NCBI GenBank assembly: GCA_031289315.1
Contig: JAITPR010000031.1
Coordinates: forward strand, 1-64,000
DNA length: 64,000 nucleotides
Direction: 5' to 3'
Origin: Clostridiaceae bacterium
GTDB taxonomy: Bacteria > Bacillota > Clostridia > Christensenellales > CAG-917
The translations under genes and the position numbers were made by a program. How positions within the stretch are numbered: the first letter of the stretch is position 1; each line of letters begins with the position of its first letter. Positions 60,325-64,000 of the stretch are shown here, one piece after another. A model generated the notes under the pieces. That model saw only the letters and a list, made by a program, of their open reading frames with translations. It was not told the DNA's origin and made no database searches.

Positions 60325-60795
60325 TTATTTATGGTAGGGCAGTTTATTGATTATGGCGACCGCCCGATAAAGCTGTTCGCACAGTATAAGGCGCATGAGC
60401 CGGTGAGGGTAGGTCGCCTTGCCGAAGGATAGGAGAAAGTCCGCGCGCGATAGCACTTCGCCGGACAGCCCGTCGGAGCCGCCTATTATAAAGGTAAATT
60501 CGGAAACGCCGTTCACGGATTTTGACGATATATATTCCGACAGTTCGGGGCTTGACAGCTCCTTGCCGTCTATAGCCAAAGCTATCACGTGTCCGCGCAA
60601 CCTTTCAAGTACGGCTTTCGCCTCGTTTTTAAGTGCCGTCGCAGTGTCAGCGGTACCGTCGGATACGGGAGGAAATTCCTTGCATTCTATGATATTGAGG
60701 TCGGCAAATCGCGAAATGCGTTTTTTGTATTCACATATCCCGTCGTTTAAATAATTTTCCTTGATATTCCCGACAGCGACAATATTAAATTTCAT
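60325..60795 (-). CDS. rlmH: 23S rRNA (pseudouridine1915-N3)-methyltransferase RlmH
   Basis: A 156-residue SPOUT methyltransferase that modifies pseudouridine 1915 of 23S rRNA. The start is set at 60795 (MKFNIVAVG), where the family begins, GGGGAA lies 7 nt upstream and the ATG overlaps the TGA of the CPBP gene; five more codons are open upstream. The SAM-binding loop FIIGGSDGLSGEV and the C-terminal YRAVAIINKLPYHK are typical. Last gene of the walJ run. Confidence 0.93.
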   Translation of the reverse strand: MKFNIVAVGNIKENYLNDGICEYKKRISRFADLNIIECKEFPPVSDGTADTATALKNEAKAVLERLRGHVIALAIDGKELSSPELSEYISSKSVNGVSEFTFIIGGSDGLSGEVLSRADFLLSFGKATYPHRLMRLILCEQLYRAVAIINKLPYHK

Positions 60796-61835
60796 CGCAA
60801 AATTCCCCAAATAAAACTGAATAACGTAGCCCCGGCGCTTAAAAATACCGCCGCCGCAAGAAATACATTTAGTTTTTTTGCACGCACGGCGGGAAACGAC
60901 GCATATGGCGCGGCTTTTAGGAGCGCACCGAAATCATAGTCCTCAACGGAATAAATTTTTACGTCTAAAACGGAGAAGCACTTATATTTTTTGTTGTCGC
61001 GCCGCATTCCGCGGAACAGTTCAAACATGAAGTACAGCGCAAGGACGAAGAGTACCGCGTAAATTATCCGCCCCACCAGTGTGTTTAAAAGCAGATTATA
61101 GAACATGTTCACATAGGCGTAAACGCCTCCGTTTTGCCCCGCATAGTCGCCCAGTACGGAAGAGAAGTTGTTTAAGAAGTGTACAAGCATGGCGGGGTAG
61201 ATACTGCGCGTGTAATACACCAACAAGCCTAAAATCACGCCGTCGTAAAAGGTGTAGCCGGTTTGCCGTATGTTGTTATGAATAAGGGCAAACAACGCGG
61301 CGGTCACAAAGACGACGCCTATTCCGTTGTTGCGGAAGCCGGCGAACAGCAACCCTCTGTGCGTAAGCTCCTCAAATACCGCCGGCAACACGGCAGTCAT
61401 GAAAATAGCTAGAAACAAATCTCCTATGTTCAGATATTCGGTAGGCGACGACGTAGCGGGAGTATAGCCTATGGAAACTAAGGCGTTAGACCAGATAAAA
61501 GAAATGAATTTAGCGGTAAAAATCATGAGGACGGCGATGCAAAGCGTGCGTCCCCAATTTGCCTGCGCCACCTTACCGATATAGCCGAAATCACGCAAGG
61601 TAGTCTTAAATGCGCGCCGTAAATTAGGGGAGGTTCCGCGTGCGCGTGGAGTGCGTACCATGTAAAGAACAAGGGGAATAAGCCCCATGCACACGCATTG
61701 CACCAAAAGGCTGAACACCTGCGAGGAGGACAGTGAAAACTGCGCAAAAACCCCGGCGCCGGAAAGCACGCGTACTACTATTACGGAAAGCACCGCAAAG
61801 AAATAAATTTTCCCGATATAACTCTGTTTGTCCAT
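60792..61835 (-). CDS. CPBP-family intramembrane metalloprotease
   Basis: A 347-residue, multi-pass membrane protein of the CAAX/bacteriocin-processing (Abi) family. The putative catalytic motifs are intact: EELTHR (Glu155-Glu156, Arg160), FALIH (His186) and HFLNN (His219, Asn223). Its stop overlaps the rlmH start. The ~80-residue end after the motif helices contains two more membrane segments. The substrate is unknown. It follows a second CPBP gene with a 17-bp gap. Confidence 0.85.
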   Translation of the reverse strand: MDKQSYIGKIYFFAVLSVIVVRVLSGAGVFAQFSLSSSQVFSLLVQCVCMGLIPLVLYMVRTPRARGTSPNLRRAFKTTLRDFGYIGKVAQANWGRTLCIAVLMIFTAKFISFIWSNALVSIGYTPATSSPTEYLNIGDLFLAIFMTAVLPAVFEELTHRGLLFAGFRNNGIGVVFVTAALFALIHNNIRQTGYTFYDGVILGLLVYYTRSIYPAMLVHFLNNFSSVLGDYAGQNGGVYAYVNMFYNLLLNTLVGRIIYAVLFVLALYFMFELFRGMRRDNKKYKCFSVLDVKIYSVEDYDFGALLKAAPYASFPAVRAKKLNVFLAAAVFLSAGATLFSFIWGILR

Positions 61836-61852
61836 ATTTCAAATAAGCCGCC

Positions 61853-63127
61853 TTACTTTAAAAAGAAACCCGATATGAAGTTTACAAGCCACAGCAAGCC
61901 TGCCACCATAAATCCCAATATAAGAGATGCGGGTACGCTTGCACCGGTATTGGCTTTTTCCGGCGGGTTGCCGTCCATTTGAGCCAACGCGGTGTTTATC
62001 TTCTTGAACGAGGCTTTTAAACGAATTTTTAAACCGATTACGCTTTCTTCGTTCGTATCCGTATCCGTTTTGGTACCGTCCGTCACGTCCGTGCCTTTTG
62101 CGACGGCGGATTTTTGCGCGGTAGTTGTTGCGGCGGTATCTTTTTTAGCGGACGTGTGCGCCGTTAACGAAGAAGCTACGTCGACGGCAAAAAAATCATT
62201 TGTCGCGTCCGCAATTTTCTTTGCGCCGTCCGCACACTCCGTATTTGCGGTATCTGCCGTAGCCGCGCTTATGTTTTCCTCCGCAGTAGCCGCATGCCGT
62301 AGCCTTATCGGCTTTCCGCCGCTTGCCTTATAGAATAAAATCAGCAGGAATATAAGCGCCGCGGTGCCTACGGCAAAGGACGCGACACCTAAGAGGAAGT
62401 TGTAAGGTCCTCCTAAGTCAAGACCATTCAACTGCGGAATGTATACGGTTACCACAAGGCTGATGAGGTTGTTTAAAAAGTGGAGTAGTACGGACGCCCA
62501 ATAAGAGCCAGACATAATGCATATCAAAGCCAAAACTATGCCAAGTGCGAACTGGTGTACGGTTTGCAAGGCGTTGCCGTGCATAAGCGAGAACAGGAGC
62601 GCGGAGCAGAGTACCGCAAATACGTACGAGCGTTGCTTAAGCCCGGACATCACCGCGCCGCGAATGAACATTTCTTCGCCCATAGCGGGCAAAACCCCCA
62701 ACATGAAAACGATCAACAAAAACAGCGGAAAATATTCGGCGTTGGGGAAGGAATTGGAATAGTTGTAGCCTAAAAGTGAAACGAACTTGACAAAGCCTTG
62801 CGCCAACGGCAAAAACGCCGCTATCGAAAACACCGCTAAGGGTATTATAAGCAAAATTTGCTTCCAATTAAGCGGTTTTGCCACCCGTACGGTTTTCAGA
62901 AATGCGACGTTTTTTACACGCATGATGAAGAAAACGCATGCGATGAACGCGGTTTGATTTAAAAACAGCACCAGCCACGAGGATAGCGGAAAGTCCGCGA
63001 CACCGATTATTCCCTTAGGAACGGCAAAAAATATCAAAAGCTGTAAAAAATAAACGACAAGCAAGCCTACCGTGTAAAGTTGACCGCCTTCGTTTATGGA
63101 GAGTCCCGTTTTTTTATCGGATTTCAT
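61853..63127 (-). CDS. CPBP-family intramembrane metalloprotease with low-complexity tail
   Basis: A 424-residue relative of the next gene. Motifs EEMFIR (Glu151-Glu152, Arg156), SLMH (His183) and HFLNN (His216, Asn220) are intact. Residues about 278-375 form a polar Ala/Thr/Lys/Asp-rich stretch followed by a last hydrophobic helix (about 402-423), so the stretch is a long loop. Its start codon directly follows the walJ stop. It may act on envelope or signal peptides; role unknown. Confidence 0.85.
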   Translation of the reverse strand: MKSDKKTGLSINEGGQLYTVGLLVVYFLQLLIFFAVPKGIIGVADFPLSSWLVLFLNQTAFIACVFFIMRVKNVAFLKTVRVAKPLNWKQILLIIPLAVFSIAAFLPLAQGFVKFVSLLGYNYSNSFPNAEYFPLFLLIVFMLGVLPAMGEEMFIRGAVMSGLKQRSYVFAVLCSALLFSLMHGNALQTVHQFALGIVLALICIMSGSYWASVLLHFLNNLISLVVTVYIPQLNGLDLGGPYNFLLGVASFAVGTAALIFLLILFYKASGGKPIRLRHAATAEENISAATADTANTECADGAKKIADATNDFFAVDVASSLTAHTSAKKDTAATTTAQKSAVAKGTDVTDGTKTDTDTNEESVIGLKIRLKASFKKINTALAQMDGNPPEKANTGASVPASLILGFMVAGLLWLVNFISGFFLK

Positions 63128-63946
63128 TTATATGCGTTTGACTCCGGAGATATTTGTTTTACATTCGACCGTCGCGCTTATATCGCGTTGCGTTGCGACT
63201 TCAAGTACAAAATCCTTGCCTGCATGCGCGCCCGAACGTTTAGCATATTCCGCAACAGTATTGTACGCCAACTCCGGTCGATTGTTTTCTTCGCTCAAAT
63301 GCCCTAAAATCACCGTATGAGTACCGCCGAACGCAAGAAGTTCACAAACCGTCAGCGCACTTATTTCATTCGATAAGTGACCGTTTCTGCCTAGAATTCT
63401 ACGTTTAAGCGCTTCCGGGTATCTGCCGGTTTTAAGTAGGCGTTCGTCGTGATTGGCTTCCAGTAACACCACGTCGCTACCCTTTAAGTTGTTAAGCACT
63501 CCGCGCGTCATATAGCCCAAGTCCGTAGCAACGCTTATCTTTCCGCCCTCCGCCTCAAAGGAAAAACCGACGGGATACGCGGCGTCGTGAGGCACTCTAA
63601 ACGGCGTAATATCTATGCCGCCTATGGTAAAACCTTTATCTCCGAAAACCTCTTCTCCGCAAGGCATAGCCGCGCAGACGCGTCCGCCGATGGCTTCCCG
63701 CGCGTTTTCGTGAACGTATACCGTGATTGCCTCCGCGACACGCGACAAGGAACGAACGTGGTCGGAATGCTCGTGCGACACTAAAACAGCACTTATTTCC
63801 GAAATATCGGAGCCGACGCGCTTAAGCCCGTTGCATATAGCCGAAAAGGAAATACCGGCGTCTATAAGTATGCTTGTGTTGCCGCCCGAGATAAATATGC
63901 AATTCCCTTTACTGCCGCTGGCAAGCGCGCAAATTTTCAGTGCCAT
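63128..63946 (-). CDS. walJ: WalJ/YycJ-type metallo-beta-lactamase-fold hydrolase
   Basis: A 272-residue cytoplasmic metallo-hydrolase. The metal motif HEHSDH (58-63) and the opening MALKICALASGSKGNC are the marks of the YycJ/WalJ family, whose members act in cell-wall or DNA-processing control in Bacillota (a 5'-exonuclease-like activity has been proposed). Later metal ligands are in LGYMTRG and VLLEANHD. No sensor kinase or response regulator of the WalRK type lies within the window. It begins the - strand run walJ-CPBP-CPBP-rlmH. Confidence 0.9.
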   Translation of the reverse strand: MALKICALASGSKGNCIFISGGNTSILIDAGISFSAICNGLKRVGSDISEISAVLVSHEHSDHVRSLSRVAEAITVYVHENAREAIGGRVCAAMPCGEEVFGDKGFTIGGIDITPFRVPHDAAYPVGFSFEAEGGKISVATDLGYMTRGVLNNLKGSDVVLLEANHDERLLKTGRYPEALKRRILGRNGHLSNEISALTVCELLAFGGTHTVILGHLSEENNRPELAYNTVAEYAKRSGAHAGKDFVLEVATQRDISATVECKTNISGVKRI

Positions 63947-63952
63947 GCGGTT

Positions 63953-63981
63953 ATTATAACTTATAAACCTATATTTGTCTA
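63953..63981 (-). promoter_or_regulatory. Sigma-70-type promoter at the walJ start
   Basis: On the - strand TAGACA (63981-63976), a 17-bp spacer and TATAAT (63958-63953). The -10 ends only 6-7 nt before the walJ ATG, so transcription would start at about the first codon (see findings). Confidence 0.55.
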
Positions 63982-64000
63982 CCTTAATTCTAGAGTTGCG

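Overview
The window looks like a chromosome segment from an anaerobic member of the Bacillota (class Clostridia or a close relative). This is inferred from gene content. It has a WalJ/YycJ-type metallo-hydrolase and RlmH in one gene cluster, tungstate transport with pterin-cofactor synthesis genes, AGGAGG ribosome sites, TTGACA/TATAAT promoters and lipoprotein signals. Genus or species cannot be told from the sequence. No rRNA, tRNA, CRISPR array, phage or transposase gene was seen.

Layout. (1) Positions 1-7.4 kb hold housekeeping genes on the + strand: an alpha/beta-hydrolase-like protein, signal peptidase I, AsnRS, GalE and GMP synthase. (2) From 7.9 to 15.1 kb come a small HTH regulator, a PRC-barrel protein with low-complexity repeats, an UppP with a large insertion, the YchF GTPase and ArgRS. 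(3) From 15.3 to 24.2 kb lies a tungsten/molybdenum block. A Moco/Tuco-type riboswitch precedes tupABC on the + strand. A convergent - strand run holds mogA, moeA, a moeA fused to a periplasmic-binding-protein-like domain, moaA, moaC and a MOSC protein. The TupA protein appears circularly permuted. (4) From 24.3 to 29.7 kb lie a GPH-type sugar symporter (-) and a + strand GH20, mutarotase-like and PIG-L deacetylase run, which suggests amino-sugar use. (5) From 30.5 to 58.3 kb a single gene encodes a 9272-residue lipoprotein. It has a consensus promoter, a long leader, about 15 divergent copies of a beta-rich module, then about 2,600 residues of Ig-like NPY repeats. A small cassette recurs in both parts. 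(6) From 58.6 to 63.9 kb a - strand cluster holds walJ, two CPBP membrane proteases, rlmH, an M14 peptidase and tadA.

Three kinds of structure are not explained by the genes. A family of roughly 70-bp palindromic MITE-like elements lies between 7.3 and 26.2 kb, and one copy has 10-bp flanking direct repeats. Tandem or decayed duplications sit just downstream of gene 3' ends (hydrolase, galE, PRC gene, uppP, argS, giant gene). Several proteins carry hydrophilic low-complexity insertions (PRC protein, UppP, CPBP protein). The strongest candidates for something undescribed are the giant modular lipoprotein with its recurring cassette, the permuted TupA behind a cofactor riboswitch, and the palindromic element family.
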